64,000 nt of DNA from JAMOQA01 sp964420365. Lineage in GTDB: Bacteria > Acidobacteriota > Polarisedimenticolia > J045. A program made the translations under genes and the position numbers. The notes below the pieces were generated by a model. It searched no databases, was not told where the DNA came from, and worked only from the letters and a program-made list of their open reading frames with translations. Numbering within the stretch: the first letter of the stretch is position 1; every line of letters begins with the position of its first letter. This document shows, piece after piece, positions 15,221-24,090 of the stretch. The DNA lies in the NCBI GenBank assembly GCA_964420365.1, contig CAYQTA010000077.1, positions 62,001-126,000 on the forward strand. The letters are read 5' to 3'.

Positions 15221-16570
15221 CTAGTCCACGTACCCGAGGGCCCGGAGCCGTTCGATCGCGTCCTCGTCGAGAGGCTGCGGGTTCGCCGTGGCCCGCGCCG
15301 CCCGGAGGTGCTCCTGCCGCACGGCACGCAGCTTCGCCCTCATTTCCCGGAGCCGGTCCGGCCGCCGCGAGGCGAGGTTGCGCTGCTCGAACGGATCGTG
15401 CGCGACGTCGTAGAGACCGGACCAGTCCCGTCTCCCCAGCTTGTCGCGAACGATGTGAACGACCTTCTCGTCTCCCTCCCGGTACGTGAACGCGATCCCC
15501 TTGCTCGGGTAGACCAGCTCCGAGTAGTTCCAGTTCCACCCGCGACGCGGATCCCCCTCCACGATCAGCGGCCAGAGGGAGCGCCCCTCCGCGGCGAAAC
15601 CCGCCGGCGAGGGAACGTGGGCCGCCTCCAGCAGTGTCGGAGGAACGTCCACGAGGGAGACGAGGGCCCGCCGACGACCCGGGCGCAGGCCGGGGGCCCA
15701 GACGACGAGGGGGACGCGAACGCACTCCTCGAACACGGTGACCCCGTGGCCGGTGCCCCCGTGCTCGTGGAACTCCTCCCCGTGGTCGGCGGTGAAGACG
15801 ACGACCGTCCGGCCCAGGACGCCCGAACGCTCCATCGCGTCGAGCCATTCCCCCACGTAGCGATCGGTGTACAGCACCTCCCCGTCGTAGCGGGAGCGGG
15901 GATCGGTGCCCCACCGGAGGTATTCCGGCGGCGGCAGGTACGGGTAGTGGGGATCGGTCGTGTGGACGTAGGCGAAGAACGGCTCCCGGGGGGGGTGCGC
16001 GAGGAAGGCGCGGACCTCGGGATCCATGTACTCGATCGGGAGGTAGTTCAGCTTCTCCGGCGCACCCGGGGGCGCTTCTCCCTTGTCGAAGAAACGGAAC
16101 GTGTCGAACCCCTGGCCCGTCCCGAACCGGGCGGCGACCGCGAAGTTGCTGACGAACGCGGCGGTGTGCCACCCCGCCCCGCGAAGGACCTCGGCCAGCA
16201 TCAGGAGCGATTCGGGGGCGACGTGATCCTTGTCCTGGACGCCGTGGGCCGCGGGGTAGAGGCCGGTGAACAGGCTGACCACCGCGGTCCGGGTCCACCC
16301 CGCCGGCGTCGTCGCCTGCTCGAACACGACACCACGCCGCGCCCACGCGTCGAGCCGGGGACTCGTGTCCCGCGCGGCCCCGCCGAAGCCGACCGCGTCC
16401 GCCCGGAGCGTGTCGACCAGGACGATGACGACGTTCGGCCGGGGCGGGAGGACTCCCGGGATCCCCGTCTCCGCCGGCGCCTCTCCCGAGGGCCCGCCGC
16501 CGGCACATGCCGCCAGCAGCAGGATGCCGGCAAGCAGCGGCAGCACGCTCCCGGTGCGCTTCCGTGCCAT
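15221..16570 (-). CDS. Sulfatase-fold (alkaline phosphatase superfamily) lipoprotein
   Basis: A 449-residue lipoprotein (lipobox LLLAAC, Cys22). Metal-site motifs of the alkaline phosphatase/sulfatase fold are present: VLVDTLRAD near 51-58, YVHTTDPHYPY, and FTADHGEEFHEHGGTGHG. The nucleophile position reads T93-R-T-A-V before SLFTG, so the Cys/Ser-x-Pro-x-Arg formylglycine motif of true sulfatases is absent. A Thr nucleophile suggests phosphodiester or phosphotransfer chemistry on an envelope substrate. The C-terminus ends in LRALGYVD, a tail also seen in the larger family member at 28.9-31.7 kb (RGLGYIGD). GGAGGA lies about 15 bases upstream of the ATG. Confidence 0.85.
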   Translation of the reverse strand: MARKRTGSVLPLLAGILLLAACAGGGPSGEAPAETGIPGVLPPRPNVVIVLVDTLRADAVGFGGAARDTSPRLDAWARRGVVFEQATTPAGWTRTAVVSLFTGLYPAAHGVQDKDHVAPESLLMLAEVLRGAGWHTAAFVSNFAVAARFGTGQGFDTFRFFDKGEAPPGAPEKLNYLPIEYMDPEVRAFLAHPPREPFFAYVHTTDPHYPYLPPPEYLRWGTDPRSRYDGEVLYTDRYVGEWLDAMERSGVLGRTVVVFTADHGEEFHEHGGTGHGVTVFEECVRVPLVVWAPGLRPGRRRALVSLVDVPPTLLEAAHVPSPAGFAAEGRSLWPLIVEGDPRRGWNWNYSELVYPSKGIAFTYREGDEKVVHIVRDKLGRRDWSGLYDVAHDPFEQRNLASRRPDRLREMRAKLRAVRQEHLRAARATANPQPLDEDAIERLRALGYVD

Positions 16571-16605
16571 TCCGTCCAAGGCGTCCTCCCTCCACCCCCC
16601 CGCCG

Positions 16606-17313
16606 CTAGATCCGCCACCGGTCCCGTTCCAGCTCGATCCCGCGCACCTCGTCCTCCGTCATCGCCGTGATCCGCCCGGCCACCAGGAAGAGGATCCACA
16701 CAGCCGCGAAGAACAGGGTCCCCACGCCGAGCACGACGCCGGCGGGCAGGGGTGGAACCGCCATGTGCTCGTACATCTCCCGCCACGTCCGCGCGGGGGC
16801 GGGGTGCAGCCACACCTTGAGCAGCCAGGCGCTGCCGATGAAGGAGAAGATCCAGGAGTAGTTGTAACGGATCCTCAGGGCCAGCGCCTCGAGCAGCGTG
16901 TTCTTGAACTTCGGCCGCTCCAGGTCGCGCGCGACCAGGTCCCGCCAGCCCTCGATCGGGGAGACGAGCTGGCGGGTGAGAATCGGGAGCAGGAAGTTCT
17001 CCTCCAGCATCCGGACCCGGGCCCGGTAGACCGAGAAGTACCGGAACCGGCGGGCCTCGATGAACAGGAAGGCCAGGACCACGAAGTTGCAGAGGACGAG
17101 CAGGAGGTGGGTCCTCTCCGGCGACGAGAACGTGAAGGTCAGCACCGCCGCCGTCGTGACGACGGCCCAGTTCGTCGTCGCGTCGAGCCGGCGTCGCCAC
17201 ACGTTCGAACGGTAGACCTCGCCGCGGTAGAAGTGGACGACCGCCTGGATGTACTCCGGCCTGGTCAGGGGCGTCGACTCGAAGTCGGCGGCGGAAGCCC
17301 GGGGGTCGGCCAT
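16606..17313 (-). CDS. DUF2270-family integral membrane protein
   Basis: A 235-residue protein matching DUF2270: N-terminal VHFYRGEVYRSNVWRRRLDA, two close membrane helices, EARRFRYFSVYRARVRMLEE, a soluble helical segment, then two more helices before a charged tail. The function of the family is unknown. The ATG is set by GGGAGGTGTCGCGCC. It ends 35 bases before the sulfatase-fold gene on the same strand, which suggests co-transcription. Confidence 0.8.
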   Translation of the reverse strand: MADPRASAADFESTPLTRPEYIQAVVHFYRGEVYRSNVWRRRLDATTNWAVVTTAAVLTFTFSSPERTHLLLVLCNFVVLAFLFIEARRFRYFSVYRARVRMLEENFLLPILTRQLVSPIEGWRDLVARDLERPKFKNTLLEALALRIRYNYSWIFSFIGSAWLLKVWLHPAPARTWREMYEHMAVPPLPAGVVLGVGTLFFAAVWILFLVAGRITAMTEDEVRGIELERDRWRI

Positions 17314-17411
17314 GGCGCGACACCTCCCGCGCCGGCCCGGCGGGAACCGGGGGCGCGGTACCATGATGGCCCATCCCGGGACGAAACGGGACGGGGCGAA
17401 GGGAGGGCGAG

Positions 17412-18422
17412 ATGCCGGGTGAGCCCCGGGTGTCGGTGATCCTGCCGAGCTACAACGGAGCGCCGGTCCTCGCGCGGCACCTCCCGGCCGTCGTCCGGCA
17501 GGCCCGGGACCTTCCCGGGGGCGCCGAGGTGCTGGTCGTCGACGACGCGTCTCCCCTGTTCCGGGAGGAGACGGCGGCCGCGGTGGCCGCGGCCGGCCCC
17601 CCCGCCCGGCTGGTCCCGAGGGCGAACTGGGGCGGTTTCTCCGCGACCTGCAACGCGGGCGCCGCGGTCGCTCGCGGGCACCTGCTCCTTTTTCTCAACA
17701 TCGACATGCACCCGGGGGACGGGATGCTGGAAACGCTGGTCGCGCGCCTGGAGGGAGATCCCGGCCTCTTCGGGGTCACCCCGGTGATCGAGAACCGGGC
17801 CGGGGGGTTCCCCGAGAGCAGTACCCGGGCGCGCTGGCGGCGGGGAGGGTTCGACCTCGTCTTCCCGGGACGCCGTGGCATCCCGGCGCCGGGCCCGGGA
17901 GAGACGCGGGGGCTCGCCTACGGCTGCGGGGGCGCGCTGCTGTGTCGCGCGGACCGGTTCCGGGCGATCGGAGGCTTCGCGGAGATCTTCGGCCCGTTCT
18001 ACTGGGAGGACGCGGACCTGGGGTGGCAGGCGCTCCGCGAGGGGTGGCTGACCCTCGAGATCGGTGACACCCGGGCCTACCACGACCACCAGGCGACGAT
18101 CGGCGCCCATTTCTCCCCCGCCGAGGTGCGGGCGACCTACGAGCGCAACCGGCTGTTCTTCACCTGGGTGCACGGTGCCGGCACGGGAGCCCTTCTCGAG
18201 CACGTCGCGTGGCTGCCCGTCCGCTGGCTGGCCGCCCTTCTCCGGGGCGGACCCGCGGCCCGGGGAATCCCGGCGGCACTGCGCCGCCTGCCGGAGGCAT
18301 TCGCCCTGCGCCGCGGGCGGGCCGGGACGCTGCCGGCCGCCCGGCGCCTCCTGCGCGCGGTGCGCCGCTCGGGCGCCGCCGGGTGGGCCCCGCCGCTCGC
18401 CGGCTCCCCGTCCATCGTTTAG
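17412..18422 (+). CDS. Family 2 glycosyltransferase
   Basis: A 336-residue GT-A-fold glycosyltransferase: VSVILPSYNG at the N-terminus, VLVVDDAS (nucleotide-binding Asp pair), NIDMHPGDG in the position of the DxD motif, and FYWEDADLGWQAL as the catalytic ED region. The C-terminal about 90 residues are Arg/Ala-rich amphipathic helix that may lie on the membrane. It should transfer a nucleotide-activated sugar during surface glycan synthesis. GGGAGGGCGAG sits directly before the ATG. It is divergent from the DUF2270 gene and 47 bases upstream of the DUF481 gene. Confidence 0.88.
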   Translation: MPGEPRVSVILPSYNGAPVLARHLPAVVRQARDLPGGAEVLVVDDASPLFREETAAAVAAAGPPARLVPRANWGGFSATCNAGAAVARGHLLLFLNIDMHPGDGMLETLVARLEGDPGLFGVTPVIENRAGGFPESSTRARWRRGGFDLVFPGRRGIPAPGPGETRGLAYGCGGALLCRADRFRAIGGFAEIFGPFYWEDADLGWQALREGWLTLEIGDTRAYHDHQATIGAHFSPAEVRATYERNRLFFTWVHGAGTGALLEHVAWLPVRWLAALLRGGPAARGIPAALRRLPEAFALRRGRAGTLPAARRLLRAVRRSGAAGWAPPLAGSPSIV

Positions 18423-18469
18423 GATCGCCGGGCCGACCGGGACCCCCTCCCCCGGCGGCCACGACCGCC

Positions 18470-19363
18470 ATGTCCGCTGACCAGCCGTGCCGGCATCCTT
18501 GCCGGATCCTGCTCCTCGCCTGTGCCTGCCTGCTCCCGGCCGGGAACGGGCGGGCCGACGCCCCGCCGGTCACGCCCGCGGGACCGCCCCCGCAGGCCGG
18601 GGCGACGCGCCGCTGGCACGACACGGCAAGCCTCGGGGTGGTCGCCACGTCCGGGAACACGGAGAACACGAACGTCACGTTCGACAACACGCTGACCGTC
18701 GAGTGGCCGAAGACGCGGCTGATCCTGGCGAGCCGAATGCTCCGGGTGGACACGACGCGACGCGACATCCGGGCCGATTTCACGGATCCCGCGAGCCCCC
18801 GGGTGCTCGTCGAGCGAACCCGGACCCGGACCACCGAGGAGTTCGACATCTCGTTCAAGGTCGAGAGGACCGTTCACAAGCGTCTCGGCTGGTTCGCATT
18901 CACCGAGTGGGAACAGAACCGGCCCGCCGGTCTCTCGTCCCGCTCCCGGGCGGGCGCGGGACTGTCCTGGACGGTCCGCGAGGGAAACCCGCTGGGCAAC
19001 CTGCGGGTCGAGGCGGGCCTGGACGGAACGCGGGAGTCGCCGGTCCAGGGAGACGCCCGGACCTACGCGGGGGCCCGCCTCGCCACCGGCTGGGATCGGA
19101 AGCTGGGCCCCCATGCCTCGCTCCGGGCGGGGCTGGAATTCCTTGAAAACCTGGAGGACACCCACGACCTGCGGGTCAACGGGAACGTCGGGCTCGAGGT
19201 GGCGATCACGAGCAAGCTGGCGCTCAAGACCTCGTGGGAGGTCCGCTACGACAGGGAGCCCCAGCGAAAGCTGTTCGCGAACCCGGCGGGCGGCCCCCCG
19301 GCGGTCTTCGTCTACGACACGACCGACACGGTCTTCGCGACGTCACTCCTGATGCGCTTCTGA
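18470..19363 (+). CDS. DUF481-family outer-membrane beta-barrel protein
   Basis: A 297-residue exported protein with a Cys-rich signal region (ILLLACACLLPAGNGRADA). The mature part has alternating beta strands typical of DUF481: WHDTASLGVVATSGNTENTN, then FAFTEWEQNRPAGLSSRS and DTVFATSLLMRF at the end, with the terminal Phe used for outer-membrane insertion. Function is not known for the family. Its 3' end overlaps the convergent YhbY-like gene by 21 bases. Confidence 0.8.
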   Translation: MSADQPCRHPCRILLLACACLLPAGNGRADAPPVTPAGPPPQAGATRRWHDTASLGVVATSGNTENTNVTFDNTLTVEWPKTRLILASRMLRVDTTRRDIRADFTDPASPRVLVERTRTRTTEEFDISFKVERTVHKRLGWFAFTEWEQNRPAGLSSRSRAGAGLSWTVREGNPLGNLRVEAGLDGTRESPVQGDARTYAGARLATGWDRKLGPHASLRAGLEFLENLEDTHDLRVNGNVGLEVAITSKLALKTSWEVRYDREPQRKLFANPAGGPPAVFVYDTTDTVFATSLLMRF

Positions 19364-19660
19364 CCCGTTCCCCGGGTCCTCCGGCCGCGGGCGGTACAGC
19401 ATCGCGACCCGGCCGATCGTCCCGAGCAGCTCCGCCGAGAGACGTTCCGCCAGGAGACGGCCTCCCTCCCCCGTCCCCACCGGGCTTCCCTTTCCGAACC
19501 GAACCTTGATCACCTCGCGGGCCGCCAGCGCCTCCTCGACCGCCGCCAGGACGGCCTCGCTCAATCCCTCCCGGCCCACCTGGAGGACGGGAGCCTCCCC
19601 GTGCAACTCGCCCCGGAGGGCGGCCCGCTCCGACCCGTTCCGCGTGTAGCGCTCGGCCAT
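19343..19660 (-). CDS. yhbY: YhbY/CRS1-type RNA-binding protein
   Basis: A 105-residue CRM-domain protein: LHGEAPVLQVGREGLSEAVL contains the GxxG RNA-contact loop (GREG), followed by AVEEALAAREVIKVRFGKG and GRVAMLYRPRPED, matching the family's 'LIKV...G...VLYR' order. YhbY proteins associate with the pre-50S ribosomal subunit. The length is close to E. coli YhbY. AGGACCG precedes the ATG. It stands alone between a convergent outer-membrane gene and the divergent subtilisin. Confidence 0.85.
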   Translation of the reverse strand: MAERYTRNGSERAALRGELHGEAPVLQVGREGLSEAVLAAVEEALAAREVIKVRFGKGSPVGTGEGGRLLAERLSAELLGTIGRVAMLYRPRPEDPGNGSEAHQE

Positions 19661-19763
19661 CGGTCCTGCCTTTCCGCCCGGAAGCCGGACAGGATGTCCG
19701 AACGTCTTCCGGGCCCACTGCCAACCATCATCGCGTTCCCATTGATCGACAACAGTTTAGCCG

Positions 19764-19780
19764 CTGGCACCGCCCTTGCG
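19764..19780 (+). promoter_or_regulatory. Sigma-54 promoter for the subtilisin
   Basis: CTGGCAC-CGCCC-TTGCG is a near-perfect -24/-12 element with the required GG-N10-GC spacing. Transcription would start near 19791, about 36 bases before the subtilisin ATG. An enhancer-binding activator is expected but not found here. Confidence 0.75.
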
Positions 19781-19826
19781 AATCCCCGGGGTGCCGCGCC
19801 CTGCCGCGCGGGAAGGGAGACACCCC

Positions 19827-21938
19827 ATGAGTGCCAGGTCAGACCACCACGTCAAGGCGTTCGCGGCCGTCCTCGCGGCAGCCGTCCTGCTCGCCATCGT
19901 GCCGGTGGCGGCCGGGACGTCGTATGCCACCAGGACGCCGAGAAAGATCGTCGACCTCCAGGTGAAGGGGATCGGTTCCGACGACCTGGACGACGCCTGT
20001 GCCGGGCTCGACCCGGGGGAACCGCTCCGGGTCATCGTGCGGTATGCCACGGGCAGCACCGGCCAGGATGCCGCCCAGGAGCTGGGCGGAACGCTGGTGC
20101 AGGACATGCCCGAGTTCCGCCTGGCCGTGATCGACCTGCCCCAGTCGGGCCTCGAGCAGACCTCCGAGACCTCCGGGGTCGACTACGTGGTTCCGAACCG
20201 TTCCCTGGAACCGGCAGCGATCACCGTCAGTCCCAGGGACCCCACGGTCCGGTCGTCGGCGACCTCGACGGAAGGCACCGGAGAAGGTGATGCCCCGCCT
20301 GCATGGCCCCTTCCGACGGACGCCCACGTCCCGGTAACGACCGGAGCGGACCAGGCGTGGACCGGGCGGAACGTCACGGGGACGGGGATCGCCGTGGCGA
20401 TCGTCGACTCCGGGGTGGACGAGCACCAGGACCTGCAGGACCCGGCCACCGGTCTCTCCCGGGTGATCCTCCACGAGGACTTCACGGACGATCCCCTCGA
20501 GCCCGGCGTCTTCGATCCGTACGGGCACGGCACGCACGTGGCGGGCCTCGTGGCCGGGAACGGCGTGCACAGCCGGGACGAGCTGGACCGCGCGGTGGCG
20601 GGCACCGCTCCGGAGGCCGCGATCGTCGACCTCCGCGTCCTCCGCTCCGACGGGACCGGCACCCTCGACGGCCTGCTCGACGCCCTGCAGTGGGTCGTCC
20701 AGCACCACGACGAGTACGGGATCCGGGTCGTCAACCTGTCGGTGGGCACGGCACCCCACGAGTCGTTCGAGTCGGATCCCCTCTGCCAGGCGGTGGAGGC
20801 GGTCGTCGACGAGGGGCTCACGGTGGTCGTCGCCGCGGGCAACTACGGCAAGGACGAGGACGGCAACAAGGTCTACGGCGGCATCCTCTCGCCGGCCAAC
20901 GACCCGCTCGTGATCACCGTCGGCGCCGCCAACACGTTCCAGACGGACGTCCGCTCCGACGACGTGGTGACGACCTACTCGTCCCGTGGCCCGACGCGCT
21001 CCTACCGGGAAGAGGACCTGGACGGCGACGGGACGATCACCGAGGAAGAGCGCAACTACGACAACCTGCTGAAGCCGGACCTGCTCGCTCCGGGTAACCG
21101 CCTGGTCTCCCTGCTCTCGAAGGACGCTTCCCTCGCGGTGGACCACCCGGACCTGGTCCGCGGAACCCACTACCTGGAGCTGTCCGGGACCTCGATGGCG
21201 GCGCCCGTCGTGTCCGGGATCGCGGCGCTGCTCCTCCAGCAGCACCCGGGGCTCACGCCCTCCCTGCTCAAGGCGATCCTGATGTACACGGCGCAGCCCC
21301 TCCCGGATCTCTACCCGGTCGAGCAGGGTGCGGGCCTCGTGGACGCGACGGCCGCCGGCGACCTGGCCGCCCTGGTCGTGGGGAACCCGGCGGACCTCGC
21401 GGCGGGCGACCCGGCGGCGCCGGGGCTGGACCTGGCCGCCCCGTTCTCCGCGACGATCGCCGGCGAGTCGATCCCCTGGGGGAAGGGCGTCGTCTACGCC
21501 AACGGCTGGTTCTTCGGCAGGGAGCTCTTCCGGGCCGAGGGCATCCTCTGGGGAGACGGCCAGGTCGGCGGCGACGGCATCCTCTGGGGCGACGGCATCC
21601 TGTACGCCGACGGGATCCTCTGGGGCGATGGCCAGGTGACCGGCGACGGCATCCTCTGGGGCGACGGCATCCTCTGGGCCGATGCCAGCCTGGGGCCGGC
21701 CGACCTGTCCGAGGAAGCCTCCCGCCTCGGGCCGGACGGGATCCTCTGGGGCGACGGCATCCTCTGGGGCGACTCCACGCTCTACGGGAACGGGATCCTC
21801 TGGGGCGACGGCATCCTCTGGGGGGATTCCATCCTCGAGCCCTCCGGCATCCTCTGGGGCGACGGGATTCTCTGGGGCGATGGCATCCTCTGGGGTGACG
21901 GCATCCTCTGGGGCGACGGCATCCTCTGGGGTGACTGA
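19827..21938 (+). CDS. Subtilisin-family serine protease with C-terminal GILWGD repeats
   Basis: A 703-residue exported protease. A signal peptide (AAVLAAAVLLAIVPVAAG) is followed by an I9-like propeptide region (LRVIVRYATGSTGQDAAQEL) and an S8 catalytic domain with Asp194 (IVDSGVDEHQ), His234 (GHGTHVAGLVAG) and Ser456 (GTSMAAPVVSGIAALL). An EF-hand-like DLDGDGTITEEE insert near 400 may bind calcium. Residues about 571-703 are tandem GILWGDG hexamers with short breaks, and the protein ends in GILWGD, so the repeat domain may be a surface or assembly module. GGAAGGGAG precedes the ATG. A sigma-54 site upstream and a terminator downstream make it a single-gene unit. Confidence 0.9.
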   Translation: MSARSDHHVKAFAAVLAAAVLLAIVPVAAGTSYATRTPRKIVDLQVKGIGSDDLDDACAGLDPGEPLRVIVRYATGSTGQDAAQELGGTLVQDMPEFRLAVIDLPQSGLEQTSETSGVDYVVPNRSLEPAAITVSPRDPTVRSSATSTEGTGEGDAPPAWPLPTDAHVPVTTGADQAWTGRNVTGTGIAVAIVDSGVDEHQDLQDPATGLSRVILHEDFTDDPLEPGVFDPYGHGTHVAGLVAGNGVHSRDELDRAVAGTAPEAAIVDLRVLRSDGTGTLDGLLDALQWVVQHHDEYGIRVVNLSVGTAPHESFESDPLCQAVEAVVDEGLTVVVAAGNYGKDEDGNKVYGGILSPANDPLVITVGAANTFQTDVRSDDVVTTYSSRGPTRSYREEDLDGDGTITEEERNYDNLLKPDLLAPGNRLVSLLSKDASLAVDHPDLVRGTHYLELSGTSMAAPVVSGIAALLLQQHPGLTPSLLKAILMYTAQPLPDLYPVEQGAGLVDATAAGDLAALVVGNPADLAAGDPAAPGLDLAAPFSATIAGESIPWGKGVVYANGWFFGRELFRAEGILWGDGQVGGDGILWGDGILYADGILWGDGQVTGDGILWGDGILWADASLGPADLSEEASRLGPDGILWGDGILWGDSTLYGNGILWGDGILWGDSILEPSGILWGDGILWGDGILWGDGILWGDGILWGD
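21538..21938 (+). repeat. Tandem 18-bp repeats encoding GILWGD
   Basis: The consensus GGCATCCTCTGGGGCGAC recurs about 17 times with small variations and a few breaks, all in frame with the subtilisin. The last five copies are contiguous and nearly identical, which points to recent slippage or unequal crossing-over. Confidence 0.9.
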
Positions 21939-21981
21939 TCGACGAACTCTCTCTCCTCCTCCCCCGGTCGACCGGGGGCCC

Positions 21982-22011
21982 GAGGGCGGCCGACAGGCCG
22001 CCCTCTTCCTT
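21982..22011 (+). terminator. Terminator after the subtilisin
   Basis: A 10-bp stem (GAGGGCGGCC/GGCCGCCCTC, loop GACA) followed by TTCCTT. A second short palindrome (CCCCCGGTCGACCGGGGG, 21961-21978) sits just before it. Confidence 0.75.
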
Positions 22012-22102
22012 GCGAACCCGGCCGCGGGTGACCCGATCCCGCTGAATCCCGGTCAGGCGGGAACCCTCGTCCCGGTCCACCGGAACGGGTAGACTCCCCC
22101 GC

Positions 22103-23959
22103 ATGAGCCAGGACCGGATCGCCCTCCGCAAGCCCCGGGTAGCCCGGGACGGGATGCTCGCCGCGCTGCTGGTCGTCCTCGCGGTCTCGCTGGCGGGGAC
22201 GAGGGGCACCGTGGCCGGACCTCCGCCCGGCGCGGCCGGGAGTGACGGGAAGGAATCGCCGCTCCCGACCGACCACGAGGACCGGGTCACCGTTCGGCTC
22301 GCCGAGATCCAGGTCCTGGTCACCGACCGGCAGGGAAACCCGGTGACCGACCTCCGGCCGGAGGAGGTCACGGTCTACGAGCGGGGCAGGAAGAGAAAGC
22401 TCGCGTTCCTCGAGCCGTTCACCAACCGCGGGGCCGTCACGATCCCGCTGCCGGAGCCCACCCCCCTGGTCGAAAAGGGCAAGGAGGCACCGGAACCGGC
22501 GGAACGGGCGCCGGTGATCCCCCCGCCTCCCCCGCGGCGGAGGATCGTCCTGCTGTTCGACCTGTGGAACTCCCGGACCCAGGACCGCAAGCGCTGGGTG
22601 CGGGCCGCCCGGGAGTGGATCGAGAGCCAGATGCGTCCGAGCGATCTCGTCGCCCTAGCGGCTCTCGAGACGAGCGGCAGGGTCCGCATGCTGCTCAACT
22701 TCACGTCCGAGAAGGACCCGCTCCTCGCGATCCTCGGTGACGGGAGCTTCGTCGAGTCGGTGCCCTACCAGGACTGGATGATGGACATCCGGCGCCTGCT
22801 GGACGATCTCCAGACGTGCGTCAACGCCTACGAGCCGGATTTCTGCTCCGAGAGCGCCGTCCAACCCTACCTCCACGAGTGGCGCGTCCGGGGGGAGATG
22901 ACGCTGGCGGGACTCTCGCGGTTCGCGGCCTCGCTGGGAGCGATCCCGGGCCGGAAGGTGATCCTCTACATGAGCGCCGGCATCCTGCCCAACCCCGGGC
23001 AGGCGGCGGTCGACGCGATCCTCGCGACCTTCGGCACCGACGTGATCTCGATGCGCAACATGTCCTTCCGGCTCCAGCGGGACCTGAACCGGGAGATCCT
23101 CGACATGCTGCGGGTGGCGAACGGGGCGGATGTCACGTTCTTCACCTTCGACACGCGCCCGTCGAGCCTGCGGGACAGCTCCTGGACCGCCGAGCAGCGG
23201 GTGATGATGCACGAGCGCCAGTTCATGGACCCGTTCTCCGCCATGTTCGACTCGACCCGCGGGTCGCTGGACACCCTCGCCCTGCGAACCGGCGGCCGGG
23301 CCTTCCACGGCCCGAGGATCGAGCGGAACCTGCCGCTCGCCGTCCGGGCGATCGAGGGACTGTACACGGTGGGCTTCTACCGGGACCCGAAGGCCCGGGG
23401 CCTGCCGAAGGTCAAGGTGAAGATCGCCCGGCGGCGCCTCCGGATCAGCTACCCGGACCGGTACGACCCGCGGAAGAAGCTGCCCCGCTCGATCCCCCTC
23501 GAGCTGGCGATCGGGAAGACCCGCCCCCTCGAGCGGGGTTTCCTGCTCCCCGTGATGATCCAGGCGGAGGCCACGTACCTCCGCTTCCAGAAGGAAGGAA
23601 AGGGATACCACGCGGACCTCGCCGTGTACGTCGAGGCGGTGAGGCCGGACGGGACGATCGCGGGCGAGAGCTACCAGGTGGTCGGCATCGACGTGGACGA
23701 GCGGCGCTACGAGCAGCGGGCCGGCCTTCGTTTCGCCCACCAGGTCGGCCTCATCCTCCCCGCGGGGGGCTACCGGATCCGGGTCCGACTCGCCGATGCC
23801 GACTTCCGCGTCACCGCCGAGCGAGCGATCGACGTGACGGTCCGGGACGACGGCTCGGTGTCACCGGGAATCCAAAATTCCGTACGCTCCCGGAAATCCG
23901 GATCCCGCGAGGAGGTCGCCCCCGCGGGCGGGACCGGAAAAAAAGCCGCAAGTAGATGA
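22103..23959 (+). CDS. VWFA-related acidobacterial protein
   Basis: A 618-residue exported protein with a signal peptide (MLAALLVVLAVSLAGTRG). An N-terminal Ig-like stretch (EIQVLVTDRQGNPVTDL and EEVTVYERG) precedes a von Willebrand A-like region with RRRIVLLFDLWNSRTQDRKR (degenerate metal-site DxSxS), SDLVALAALETSGRVRML and GRKVILYMSAGI. LALRTGGRAF and YTVGFYRD near residues 390-425 are typical of the VWFA-related acidobacterial domain. The family is widespread in Acidobacteriota; its function is unknown. Without a complete MIDAS motif, metal binding is doubtful. The ATG is 92 bases after the subtilisin terminator. Confidence 0.85.
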   Translation: MSQDRIALRKPRVARDGMLAALLVVLAVSLAGTRGTVAGPPPGAAGSDGKESPLPTDHEDRVTVRLAEIQVLVTDRQGNPVTDLRPEEVTVYERGRKRKLAFLEPFTNRGAVTIPLPEPTPLVEKGKEAPEPAERAPVIPPPPPRRRIVLLFDLWNSRTQDRKRWVRAAREWIESQMRPSDLVALAALETSGRVRMLLNFTSEKDPLLAILGDGSFVESVPYQDWMMDIRRLLDDLQTCVNAYEPDFCSESAVQPYLHEWRVRGEMTLAGLSRFAASLGAIPGRKVILYMSAGILPNPGQAAVDAILATFGTDVISMRNMSFRLQRDLNREILDMLRVANGADVTFFTFDTRPSSLRDSSWTAEQRVMMHERQFMDPFSAMFDSTRGSLDTLALRTGGRAFHGPRIERNLPLAVRAIEGLYTVGFYRDPKARGLPKVKVKIARRRLRISYPDRYDPRKKLPRSIPLELAIGKTRPLERGFLLPVMIQAEATYLRFQKEGKGYHADLAVYVEAVRPDGTIAGESYQVVGIDVDERRYEQRAGLRFAHQVGLILPAGGYRIRVRLADADFRVTAERAIDVTVRDDGSVSPGIQNSVRSRKSGSREEVAPAGGTGKKAASR

Positions 23960-23990
23960 TGGACGGGAAGTTCCAACGGCAACCGCGCAC

Positions 23991-24006
23991 TGGCGCGACT
24001 CTTGCA
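23991..24006 (+). promoter_or_regulatory. Sigma-54 promoter for the carboxypeptidase-regulatory/TPR gene
   Basis: TGGCGC-GACTC-TTGCA has correct GG-N10-GC spacing and a consensus -12 element. Transcription would start near 24017, leaving a 74-base leader before the ATG. Confidence 0.7.
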
Positions 24007-24090
24007 CAACGATTCTACCCAACACGTGGGGGTTCGTGTGCGTTCAGGGCTGACCGGACGCGCGGGCCCTCACCAGGAGACGAGAGCGAC

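Noticed and set aside
21538..21938. Regular 18-bp repeats considered as a CRISPR array
   Set aside because: There are no unique spacers, the units are in frame and encode GILWGD at the end of a protease, and no cas genes are present.
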